From UBA4732 sp002404095 (lineage in GTDB: Bacteria; Planctomycetota; Planctomycetia; Gemmatales; Gemmataceae), in contig DAIPWT010000004.1 in NCBI GenBank assembly GCA_036783645.1, positions 1-64,000 on the forward strand: DNA of 64,000 bases, written 5' to 3'. The notes beneath the pieces are model-generated. The model did not search any database, had not been told where the DNA came from, and worked only from the letters and a program-made list of their open reading frames with translations. Position numbers and translations under genes: made by a program. Shown one piece after another: positions 49,003 through 57,027 of this stretch; position 1 is the stretch's first letter; the number at the start of each line of letters is the position of its first letter.

Positions 49003-50273
49003 GGCCGCGCCTCCTCGACGCCGGCGGCTTCGTCGAGCAGCCGGCGCAGACTTTCGGCCATCGCGGTACAGTGGCGCACCGCCGCCGGCCCGTGACGCAG
49101 CGCCAGCACGCGCACCGCCTCGGCCAACCGCAGCGTCTCGCCGGCGTCCATCGTCGCGCCCGTGTTGGCGCTCAGAGCGTCCTTGAGGCGTTCCAGCACG
49201 GCTTCCGGCGGCGGGTCGTCCGGCCGTCCAGTTTCGCCGCGCAGCGACTCGGCCATCGAATCGCTCGCCCCCAACGCCGCCTCCACCGCCTCGAAGAGGA
49301 CGCGCTGCGTCTGCCGTTCCGCCAGCGCTTGGCGCAGCATCTCCGCCCCGAAGTCGGCCGCCGCCGCCGCCAGCCGGCGGTCGGCGTCCGTGAAGCCGGC
49401 CGCGTCCGACGGCTCTTTGTCGAACAACTCCAGCACGACATGCAGTCCCGGCGCCACACTCAACGGCGCCGCCAGCAAAGATTGCCGGCCCTTCTCGAAG
49501 GGATGCAGCTCGACCGCTCCGGTGGCAGCGGCGCGATCGGGTTGCATCATCACGCTCGGCTCTTGTAGACTTATGGCGCCGCCCGCGACGGAGCGCGCAA
49601 ACGGCGCCAGCGGTCCCTCAATCGACGCGCCTTCCATGTCGTATACGCGGCAGACCTCGGCCGGATCGCGGTCGGCGTCGTAACCGCGCACGATCAGCGC
49701 CCCGTCGCGGGCGCCCGTGGTGCGCGCCAGGAAACGGAACAGATTGTGAACGGCGGCCGGCAAGGGCGCCGGATCGTTCAGGGCGGCCGACGCCTGCACC
49801 AACGGCAACACTTTTTCCACGGCCGAACGGAAGGCGGCCAGTCCGTCATGTAAGCGACGTTCGCGCCGTGCGGGCCGGATGCGGTCCAGCTGACGGCGCA
49901 CCGCGCGTAGGAACGTGGTCCGGTCGAGATCCTGGTTTTTGTCGAGGTAGTCGCGAACGCCCATGCGCATGGCGTCGAGCGGCGTGGCCTGATGGGCGAA
50001 GCCGGTGATCATAATGGCGACCACCTCGGGGTTGAACACAGCCAGGTCTTCCAGCAGCTGGAGGCCGTCGTTGCCGGCGCCGAGGTTCCAGTCGAGAATA
50101 GCGAGGTCAATTGTCTGCCGATTGGCCTGGAGCAATGCGGATTCCGCGTCGGCCGCTGTGAGAATACGGCAGCCGAGGTCGGCGCCTTCCAACCACTCGC
50201 GGAAGGTGCGGCGAACCGGCTCTTCGTCGTCTACAATCAGGATGGTTTCGGCCGAAAGATCGCCCGGCGGCAT
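48999..50273 (-). CDS. Response regulator with a GAF domain
   Basis: The 424-residue protein has a receiver domain at residues 1-130 (ILIVDDEEPVRRTF, acidic pocket Asp15-Asp16, phosphoacceptor Asp61 in LAILDWNL, Thr90 and Lys112), then a helical linker and a GAF-like domain about 150-320 (ALIVRGYDADRDPAEV, LLAAPLSVAPGLHVVLELF) and a helical C-terminus about 325-424. No DNA-binding domain is evident. ATG 50273 has GGGGGA 6 nt upstream. It is overlapped by the subtilase gene. The cognate kinase is not in the window. Confidence 0.88.
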   Translation of the reverse strand: MPPGDLSAETILIVDDEEPVRRTFREWLEGADLGCRILTAADAESALLQANRQTIDLAILDWNLGAGNDGLQLLEDLAVFNPEVVAIMITGFAHQATPLDAMRMGVRDYLDKNQDLDRTTFLRAVRRQLDRIRPARRERRLHDGLAAFRSAVEKVLPLVQASAALNDPAPLPAAVHNLFRFLARTTGARDGALIVRGYDADRDPAEVCRVYDMEGASIEGPLAPFARSVAGGAISLQEPSVMMQPDRAAATGAVELHPFEKGRQSLLAAPLSVAPGLHVVLELFDKEPSDAAGFTDADRRLAAAAADFGAEMLRQALAERQTQRVLFEAVEAALGASDSMAESLRGETGRPDDPPPEAVLERLKDALSANTGATMDAGETLRLAEAVRVLALRHGPAAVRHCTAMAESLRRLLDEAAGVEEARP

Positions 50274-50333
50274 GACAATCCCCCTTCGCCTGCTTTTCTT
50301 CCCCACTTAATCTTATACCAATAGCCTCACTGG

Positions 50334-50405
50334 TGTGGCACGGTCATCCTGACCGTGCGGCCTGGCCAGGCCGCACGGTCGCACGGTCAGGATGACCGTG
50401 CCACA
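50334..50405. repeat. 25-bp hairpin in the divergent gap before the NUDIX gene
   Basis: The arms 50334-50358 and 50381-50405 (TGTGGCACGGTCATCCTGAC and complement) pair over 25 bp, with the perfect inner palindrome GGCCTGGCCAGGCC and a partial extra GCACGGTC. It lies between the divergent response-regulator and NUDIX genes, so a terminator role is unlikely. The remaining 115 nt to the NUDIX gene hold no clear promoter I could identify. Confidence 0.8.
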
Positions 50406-50520
50406 ATAAGAGGCGTGATGATCTTGTGCAATTCGCGTGAAGATGGAACAGCTCGCTTGACGAAACCTATTGGTTCCCTGATGCTGCTATAAGACATTTC
50501 TCCCGGCGAGGGTTTGTCCG

Positions 50521-50925
50521 ATGCTCCTCTTTGACGATGAGATTCGGCAGGCGGCGGCGCTTCCCGTGCGCGACGGCGACATTTGTCTGGTGACTTCGCG
50601 CAACGGCAAGCGCTGGGTTGCGCCGAAGGGCTGCATGGAACCCGGCAAGACCGCCGGAGAAATTGCTCTCCAGGAGGCGTGGGAGGAAGCCGGATTAGTC
50701 GGCGTCCTCGAACCGGAACCGATCGGCAGCTACGTCTACCAGAAAGACGGCCTCACCTGCCACGTCATCGTTTTTCTCATGGAAGTAACCAGCGAGTCCG
50801 CGGTCTGGCCGGAACAGTCGTTCCGCCAACGGCGTTGGCTGTCGGCGGCCAAAGCGGCCGAGCGCGTTGCCGACCCCGGACTGCGGGCGCTGATCGAAGG
50901 CGCGGCCGTAGGCCGGACGGTGTGA
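50521..50925 (+). CDS. NUDIX hydrolase
   Basis: A 134-residue NUDIX protein. The box reads GCMEPGKTAGEIALQEAWEE followed by AGLVG, with the EE pair that binds the metal in place but the first Glu of the signature replaced by Lys and the RE by QE, as seen in DIPP-like NUDIX proteins. The start at 50521 has a weak ribosome site. The next gene starts 13 nt downstream. Substrate is likely a nucleoside diphosphate derivative or diphosphoinositol-like molecule, not determined. Confidence 0.88.
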   Translation: MLLFDDEIRQAAALPVRDGDICLVTSRNGKRWVAPKGCMEPGKTAGEIALQEAWEEAGLVGVLEPEPIGSYVYQKDGLTCHVIVFLMEVTSESAVWPEQSFRQRRWLSAAKAAERVADPGLRALIEGAAVGRTV

Positions 50926-50938
50926 AGGAGGGTTATCC

Positions 50939-51286
50939 GTGGTTGCCGTCGCTTTACTGGCCGCGTTGGCATTCGGCGATGCCACGGATGCAACGCTTGC
51001 GGGCGCGAGCCGTTCCGCCGCCCCAACGGAAAGAATAATCCGCGTCGGCCAAATCTACATCGACGGCGCCGACGACATGGGCACGTCGGCGATCTTGAAC
51101 GAACTGAAGTTTCAGACCGGCGACCGCATTCCTTTCGGCCGCCTGCGGGAAGCGGAACGTCGGCTGGACCGCCTCGGCCTTTTTGTGGTGGACAAGGCCG
51201 CAGGTGTATGGCCGGACATCGCCGAACTTCCCGACGGCGAGTTCACCAACCTCCGCATTAACGTGAGGCTGCGCACGCGGCCGTGA
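50939..51286 (+). CDS. Small exported protein with a single POTRA-like domain
   Basis: The 115-residue product has an N-terminal signal-like segment (MVAVALLAALAFG) and one POTRA-type domain: ERIIRVGQIYIDGADDMGTS, AILNELKFQTGDRIPFGRLR and EAERRLDRLGLFVVDKAAGV match the beta-alpha-alpha-beta order seen in BamA or FtsQ-type POTRAs. There is no barrel or membrane segment after it. GTG 50939 has GAAGGAGG 7 nt upstream. It may act as a free-standing adaptor in the envelope. Encoded directly after the NUDIX gene. Confidence 0.7.
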   Translation: MVAVALLAALAFGDATDATLAGASRSAAPTERIIRVGQIYIDGADDMGTSAILNELKFQTGDRIPFGRLREAERRLDRLGLFVVDKAAGVWPDIAELPDGEFTNLRINVRLRTRP

Positions 51287-51414
51287 ACTCCGTCAGCCAT
51301 TCGGTAAACAATTGCGGATGCTCCAGCAAGCCGCCGTGCTTGGCCGCTTGCGGGCCTCGGCGAAGTATAGGGGAGGTGGTAGATTGATTCCGGTGCAACC
51401 TACGAGTTTACGCC

Positions 51415-51978
51415 ATGTCGGATACGCCGGCCAGTCTGCTGGAACGACTCCGCGACCCGGACGCGGAGGAGGCGTGGGTCCGTTTCGTCGAGCTTTATTC
51501 CCCCCTGCTTTTGTACTGGGCGCGCCGCGTCGGCCTACGCGAACCGGACGCCTCCGACCTCGTGCAGGACGTATTCGTCGTCCTCCTTCGCAAATTACCG
51601 GAGTTCCGGTACGACGCCCAAAAAGGCTTCCGCAACTGGCTGCGAACGGTGACGCTCAACCGATGGCGCGAAATTCGACGCCGCCAACAGCATCCCGCGA
51701 CGGTCGGCGCCGACACATTGAACGAAGTGCCCGATTCCGCCGTCGAGGAGCCTTTTTGGGAGGTGGAGTACCGCCAACAGCTGGCGCGGCGCCTCCTCGA
51801 AGTGATGCGCCAAGAATTCGAGCCGGCGACTTGGCAGGCGTGTTGGGAATGCGTCGTCAATGGCCGCCCGGCCGCCGACGTGGGCAAGGAACTGGGCATC
51901 AGCCCTGGCGCCGTCCGCATGGCCAAGTTCCGCGTCCTGTCCCGCCTCCGCCGCGAACTTGACGGCCTCCTCGAGTGA
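51415..51978 (+). CDS. ECF-type RNA polymerase sigma factor (kinase-associated)
   Basis: The 187-residue protein has region 2 (AWVRFVELYSPLLLYWARRV, ASDLVQDVFVVLLRKLPEF, FRNWLRTVTLNRWREIRRRQ) and region 4 (MRQEFEPATWQACWECVVNG, ADVGKELGISPGAVRMAKFR). This is a common planctomycete ECF type that is encoded next to Ser/Thr kinases; here the kinase-LRR gene begins 127 nt downstream. Its N-terminal MSDTPASLLERLRD is typical. Confidence 0.93.
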   Translation: MSDTPASLLERLRDPDAEEAWVRFVELYSPLLLYWARRVGLREPDASDLVQDVFVVLLRKLPEFRYDAQKGFRNWLRTVTLNRWREIRRRQQHPATVGADTLNEVPDSAVEEPFWEVEYRQQLARRLLEVMRQEFEPATWQACWECVVNGRPAADVGKELGISPGAVRMAKFRVLSRLRRELDGLLE

Positions 51979-52104
51979 GCGGACATTTTTCTCGCGTCAC
52001 CTTTCCATTATTTAGTGTGACATTTCTTCCAAAGCGCGCATACTCCTACTCATAGGCCGGCGCGCACACGCGGTTCGTGAAGATAATCTGTTCCGGAGCG
52101 AATC

Positions 52105-55100
52105 ATGGCCGTCACACTCCAGTGTCCCGACAACGCGACGCTGCTTCGTCTCTTTGGGCACGGCGGATCGCACGAAGAAATGGAGAGCCTCGCGCAACAC
52201 GTCGAACAGTGTACGCGCTGCGGCGAGCGGATCGACGAGATGCTGCGTAAGGACGAGTTGTCGCTGGGATTGGCCCGACCCGTGGACGGGATCGACATGC
52301 CGGACAGCGAAGCGCTGATGAATCTGCGCCGGCGACTGCAACAACTCCGTCCGCCCGCTTCGTCCGAAAAGACCGCAGACGCCGTGGGAGTACATTCGAC
52401 CAGCGCCTCCGGTTCTCCTTTTCCAGCCACGCTGCCGATGAGCGGCCCCGACCACGGAATCACTTTCCTGGCGCCGCCGCAGGAGCCTGACGAGATCGGA
52501 CGACTCGGATCGTATCGAATCCTCAAGAAACTTGGCGCCGGCGGCATGGGCATGGTGCTGCTCGCGGAGGACGCCTTGCTGAAACGCAAGGTCGCCCTCA
52601 AGGTTATGTTGCCCACCATCGCCGTCAATCCGCAGGCGCGGGAACGCTTCCTGCGCGAGGCCCGCGCCGCCGCCGCCATCGAACACCCGCATATCATCAC
52701 CATCCATCAGGTCGGCGAGGACAACGGCGTCCCCTTCCTGGCCATGCCCTTATTGAAAGGCGAATCGCTCGATGACCGGCTGAAACGCGAAAAGAAACTA
52801 CCTATCAACGAGGCGATCCGCATCACCTGCGAGATGGCCGACGGCTTGGCGGCCGCCCACGCTCAAGGACTTATTCACCGCGACATCAAGCCCGGCAACG
52901 TCTGGCTGGAAGATCAGCCGGTGCGCAGTACCGCGGCGGGCGCGCAAGCCGCGCCCGCGGCGCGCCGCCCCTTCAAGGTCAAGGTACTCGACTTCGGCCT
53001 GGCGCGCTCGCAGACCGAAGAAGTCCACCTAACGCAGTCCGGCGCCATCGTCGGCACGCCGGCGTTCATGGCGCCTGAGCAGGCGCGCGGCCTGCATGTC
53101 GATGCGCGGGCCGACTTGTTCAGCCTCGGCTGTGTTTTGTACGTGATGCTGACGGGCAAGCGCCCGTTCACGGGAGATTCGACGATGGCGTTGCTGTCGT
53201 CGTTGGCGCTGGACACGCCCAAATCGCCGCGCGAGATTAACCCCGCCGTGCCGGCCGTGCTGAGCGATTTCACCATGCGTCTGCTGGCCAAGAAGCCGGA
53301 AGGGAGGCCGGCGTCGGCGGACGCCGCCCTAGATGAAATGCGCAACATGATCCGGGCCGCCGCCGCGGCCAAGAAGGCGGCGCCGCCCTCGCCTCACTCC
53401 ACAGCGACGAAGACGCACGTTCAACCTGCCGCGAGTCGGCCCGATGCGCCTCCCGCAAAGGCCGCTGTCCGTCCGCCGCGCCGCCGCGTCGCACTGCTTG
53501 TCGGCTTGGCGCTGCTGTTCGTGATCGGCGGCGGATTCGCGGCATATCAACTTCTCTTCAAAACGAATGACGGCACCCTGATCGTCAATGTGGACGACGA
53601 CGCCGACTTACGCTTCCGAAACGGCGAACTGCAGATCATGGACGCCGACGGCAAATTGAAGTACACCCTCAAGCCGAGCGAGAAGAATAAAACGCTGCCG
53701 CCGGGAAAATACCTCATTAGAGTCGCCGGCGTTGAAGGCCTGAAATTGGAAACCGACCAGTTCGAGATCATCCGCAATGGCAACGCCACGGTACACGTGA
53801 CGGTCGCGGCGGCGACGAAGGACGATACGACCGTTGCCACGAAGCCGACGGTCGATGACGCCTGGCTCAAGCAAGTCGCGGCCATGACGACAGAAGATCA
53901 GGTGGAAGCCGTGGCCGCCAAGATGAAGGAACTTAACCCCGGTTTCGACGGCAAGATCACGCCCACCATCGAACACGGCGAGGTCAAGGCGCTGGTGTTC
54001 GCTACGGACAACGTGACGGACATCGCTCCATTGCGGGCGTTAACCAGACTGGAAACTATCTCCTGTAACGGGACCGATACTAAATGGGGTCGTCTTTCGG
54101 ACCTGTCGCCGCTGCGAGACTTGAAGCTAACGAAACTGGATTTCGCTTGGACGATAGTGTCGGACCTAACGCCGCTAAAAGACATGAAACTGAGGGAACT
54201 GTGGTTCGGCGGCGCTAGGGTGTCCGACCTGTCGCCCCTGAAGGGCATGGAGCTGACGAGCCTGGCCTGCAACGCCAATAGGGGGGTGTCGGACCTGTCG
54301 CCGCTGCGGGGCATGAAACTGACGGTCCTGCTCTTCGAGGGCACCAAGGTGTCGGACCTGTCGCCGCTGAAAGACATGAAGCTGACACAACTGGAATGCT
54401 GGAACACGCCGGTTTCTGACCTATCCCCGCTGAAGGAAATGCCGCTGACGGCCCTGAACTGTAGTAACACTGGGGTTTCCGACCTGTCACCGCTGAAGGG
54501 GATGCCGCTTCAGCAATTGGCCTGCAACCTCACGCGTGTGTCCGACCTGTCGCCGCTAATGGGGATGCCTCTCAAGGAACTCACTTGCGATTTCGATCCG
54601 AAGCGTGACGCCGAGATTCTGCGCTCCATCAAGACGCTGGAGAAGATCAACGGCAAGCCGGCGGCGGACTTCTGGAAGGACGTGGGCGCCGGGGCCAAAC
54701 CGCCGGTCGATGACGCTTGGGTCAAGCAAGTGAGGGCGCTACAAGCTGACAAACAGTTGGAAGCCGTCGTGGCCAAGCTGAAGGAACTCAACCCCGGTTT
54801 TGATGGCGCCTTCTGGAAGCCGATTGCGCCCATTATCGATCATGGTGAAGTCGAGTTCTTGTGGTTCGCCTTTACGGATAGCGTGACCGATATATCGCCG
54901 TTGCGGGCGCTGTCGCGGCTGGAGAACTTATCCTTTTGCGGGACTAGCGAAAAATGGGGCCGTATTTCGGACCTGTCGCCGCTGAAGGACATGAAGATGA
55001 AGCAGCTGTTTTTGAATTGGACCGTTGTGTCGGACCTGTCTCCGCTTAAGGACATGAAGCTGTCGATCTTGTGCTGCGCCGGTACGCCGATTTCCGACTT

Positions 55101-56136
55101 GTCGCCGCTGAAGGACATGAAGCTGACGATGTTTCACTGCTTTGACTCGAAGGTGTCGGACCTGTCCCCGCTGAAGGGCATGCCGCTGACGATTCTGGAC
55201 TGCCATAATACGCTGGTGACCGACTTATCGCCGCTAAAGGGGATGCCTCTCAAGAACCTCTACTGCGATTTCGATCCGAAGCGCGACGCTGATATTCTGC
55301 ACTCCCTCAAAACATTGGAGACGATCAACGGCAAGCCGGCGGCGGAATTCTGGAAGGATGTGGACGCCGCGGCCAAGGCGGCGAAGAAAGACGCCGACGC
55401 TGATCGCAAGGCCGCCGAATATGTGCTGTCCATCGGCGGGGCGGTGAACGTCAACGGAAAGTACCACGAGGATATTAAGGTCGCCGCCGACCTGCCGCGA
55501 ACGCCGTTTCGGTTGGAAGCGATCCGATTGAAGGATAATAAGCAGGTGAGCGACGCTGGCTTGGCCTGCTTCAAGGACTGCGAGAACCTGACGGCCGTGG
55601 ACCTGTGGGGCACACAGACGGGCGACGCGTGCCTGGCTCACTTCAAGAACTGCAAGAACCTGACGCATCTCATTCTGGGCGGCACCCAGGTCACCAACGC
55701 GGGCCTGGTCGATTGTAAGGACTGGAAGAAGCTGGGGTTTCTCAGTTTGGACTGGACCAGTGTTGGTAATCCCGTCCTGCTTCACCTGAAGGACTGTAAG
55801 AACCTGGAGGCACTCTTCCTGAGTAACACTCAAGTAAACGACGCGGGCCTCGCCCTCTTGAACTGTGAGACCATGACAGGCCTGGGCCTGAACGGCACGC
55901 AGGTGAGCGATGAAGGGCTGGCCACCTTAAAGAACTGCAAGATCATGGATTTCCTCAACCTGAAGGACACGAAGGTGAGCGACGCAGGCCTTGAGAACCT
56001 CAAAGGCTTGGCGGCGCTTAAGGAACTCGATCTGACCGGCAGCAAGGTCACGGCCGATGGCGTTAAGAAGCTGGCCGCGGCGCTGCCGAAGTGCAAGATC
56101 AAGTGGGACGGCGGCGTCATCGAGCCGAAGCCGTAG
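52105..56136 (+). CDS. Ser/Thr protein kinase with zinc-finger-like N-terminus, one TM helix and LRR tail
   Basis: The 1343-residue protein has four parts. (1) About 1-50: a HVEQCTRCGERI zinc motif as in anti-sigma factors. (2) A Hanks kinase about 137-415 with GAGGMGMV, Lys166 (VALKVM), HRDIKPGN (Asp260) and DFG (Asp296), then GTPAFMAPEQ. (3) One TM helix about 460-482 (VALLVGLALLFVIGGGFAAY). (4) An extracytoplasmic part: a short beta domain, then two duplicated LRR modules starting at VDDAW 583 and 868 with repeats of the type VSDLSPLKDMKLT, and a third LRR stretch (about 1140-1340) with VSDAGLACFKDCENLTAV. A transmembrane receptor-kinase is inferred. It lies 127 nt after an ECF sigma gene and is likely paired with it. 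Confidence 0.95.
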   Translation: MAVTLQCPDNATLLRLFGHGGSHEEMESLAQHVEQCTRCGERIDEMLRKDELSLGLARPVDGIDMPDSEALMNLRRRLQQLRPPASSEKTADAVGVHSTSASGSPFPATLPMSGPDHGITFLAPPQEPDEIGRLGSYRILKKLGAGGMGMVLLAEDALLKRKVALKVMLPTIAVNPQARERFLREARAAAAIEHPHIITIHQVGEDNGVPFLAMPLLKGESLDDRLKREKKLPINEAIRITCEMADGLAAAHAQGLIHRDIKPGNVWLEDQPVRSTAAGAQAAPAARRPFKVKVLDFGLARSQTEEVHLTQSGAIVGTPAFMAPEQARGLHVDARADLFSLGCVLYVMLTGKRPFTGDSTMALLSSLALDTPKSPREINPAVPAVLSDFTMRLLAKKPEGRPASADAALDEMRNMIRAAAAAKKAAPPSPHSTATKTHVQPAASRPDAPPAKAAVRPPRRRVALLVGLALLFVIGGGFAAYQLLFKTNDGTLIVNVDDDADLRFRNGELQIMDADGKLKYTLKPSEKNKTLPPGKYLIRVAGVEGLKLETDQFEIIRNGNATVHVTVAAATKDDTTVATKPTVDDAWLKQVAAMTTEDQVEAVAAKMKELNPGFDGKITPTIEHGEVKALVFATDNVTDIAPLRALTRLETISCNGTDTKWGRLSDLSPLRDLKLTKLDFAWTIVSDLTPLKDMKLRELWFGGARVSDLSPLKGMELTSLACNANRGVSDLSPLRGMKLTVLLFEGTKVSDLSPLKDMKLTQLECWNTPVSDLSPLKEMPLTALNCSNTGVSDLSPLKGMPLQQLACNLTRVSDLSPLMGMPLKELTCDFDPKRDAEILRSIKTLEKINGKPAADFWKDVGAGAKPPVDDAWVKQVRALQADKQLEAVVAKLKELNPGFDGAFWKPIAPIIDHGEVEFLWFAFTDSVTDISPLRALSRLENLSFCGTSEKWGRISDLSPLKDMKMKQLFLNWTVVSDLSPLKDMKLSILCCAGTPISDLSPLKDMKLTMFHCFDSKVSDLSPLKGMPLTILDCHNTLVTDLSPLKGMPLKNLYCDFDPKRDADILHSLKTLETINGKPAAEFWKDVDAAAKAAKKDADADRKAAEYVLSIGGAVNVNGKYHEDIKVAADLPRTPFRLEAIRLKDNKQVSDAGLACFKDCENLTAVDLWGTQTGDACLAHFKNCKNLTHLILGGTQVTNAGLVDCKDWKKLGFLSLDWTSVGNPVLLHLKDCKNLEALFLSNTQVNDAGLALLNCETMTGLGLNGTQVSDEGLATLKNCKIMDFLNLKDTKVSDAGLENLKGLAALKELDLTGSKVTADGVKKLAAALPKCKIKWDGGVIEPKP
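54088..55280 (+). repeat. DNA-level repeats in the LRR region of the kinase gene
   Basis: Units of about 66-69 nt encoding TVSDLSPLKDMKLTxLxCxGTxV follow one another about eight times between 54088 and 54580 and about five times between 54960 and 55280. The DNA is often nearly identical (GTGTCGGACCTGTCGCCGCT recurs many times), so length variation by recombination between copies is likely. Confidence 0.8.
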
Positions 56137-56232
56137 CGGCCGCCCCTCCCTTGCGGCCCTATCGTTTCGGCGATACAGTACCTTCGTCTGTGCGCCACTA
56201 GCGGTTTATCGGCCTAACGCGGAGTCCGTGCC

Positions 56233-56943
56233 ATGTCCGAGCATGTCCTTCCGTCCAGCGCGGAACATCGCACCAATGACCTCGCCGCGCCCCATCCGCT
56301 CGACGACCAAACGGAAAAACGCATCGACGAAATCGAAATGATCGGCGAGGAGCAAGCCGCCAACCTACCGACGCCCGGCCAATCCGGCGTCACCGCCGGT
56401 ATGCGCTATCTACACTCCAGCCGTACTATTCATCAACTCGTCACCGACCGCAACCGCGCCGTCGGCATTTATCTCGCCGTCGCCTCGCTGCTTTACACCG
56501 CCTCCACGGCCATGCTCAACGCCCAGCCCGCCGCCAACCCAAACCTCATCGTCCCGCTCGATGAGCTGAAACGCTGGTGCCTGCCCGTCACATTCGGCAT
56601 CCTGACCGTGCTGGCCCTGTTCATCGGTTTGCTGCTGGTACGCACGCGCGTCGGTCTGATTTATGAAGTGGCCAAGATGAACGTGCTGCTCGGCCTGCCG
56701 CACGGCCGCGTCCAGCGCGTCAATGTGTTCAGCATCTTTTTTCTGATGCACCTGTTGATCTCCACGGCGGGCGGGCTTTCGACTTTCCTATTTGCGCAGC
56801 AGATGCTTCGCCTTTATCGAGTGACGGAAGGGGAAATGCTGTACGCCATCTTAAGCGGAAGCGGCGTCGCGGTACTGCTTGTGGTACTCTATATCAGCAT
56901 GGTGTGGTACACGACGACCGATGAAAAGTTGAAACCCGTTTAG
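56233..56943 (+). CDS. Integral membrane protein of unknown function (236 aa)
   Basis: Not recognised. A soluble N-terminal part (about 75 residues; RIDEIEMIGEEQAANLPTPG) is followed by four membrane helices: AVGIYLAVASLLYTASTAML, VTFGILTVLALFIGLLLVRT, FSIFFLMHLLISTAGGLSTF and GVAVLLVVLYISMVWYT. ATG 56233 is the only plausible start. The gene follows the kinase by 96 nt. The final codons are GTT TAG, and this stop codon is part of the GTTTAG palindrome (56938-56999). Confidence 0.78.
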   Translation: MSEHVLPSSAEHRTNDLAAPHPLDDQTEKRIDEIEMIGEEQAANLPTPGQSGVTAGMRYLHSSRTIHQLVTDRNRAVGIYLAVASLLYTASTAMLNAQPAANPNLIVPLDELKRWCLPVTFGILTVLALFIGLLLVRTRVGLIYEVAKMNVLLGLPHGRVQRVNVFSIFFLMHLLISTAGGLSTFLFAQQMLRLYRVTEGEMLYAILSGSGVAVLLVVLYISMVWYTTTDEKLKPV

Positions 56944-56999
56944 CCGCGACCCGAAGGGGAGCGCGTCTCCCCGCGCTCCCCTTCGGGTCGCGGCTAAAC
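56938..56999. repeat. GTTTAG-family palindrome after the membrane protein gene
   Basis: Arms 56938-56965 and 56972-56999 pair perfectly over 28 bp with a 6-nt loop (TCTCCC). The left arm starts GTTTAGCCGCGACCC and contains the TAG stop (56941-56943) of the upstream gene. The aroDE start at 57028 lies 29 nt downstream. Confidence 0.9.
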
Positions 57000-57027
57000 A
57001 GTTTTTAGACATGCGAGGGCCAACGGC

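Noticed and set aside
52010..52060. Possible operator GTCAC(N)GTGAC before the kinase gene
   Set aside because: The match is only 5 bp per arm with a long irregular spacer, below what I would call a site.
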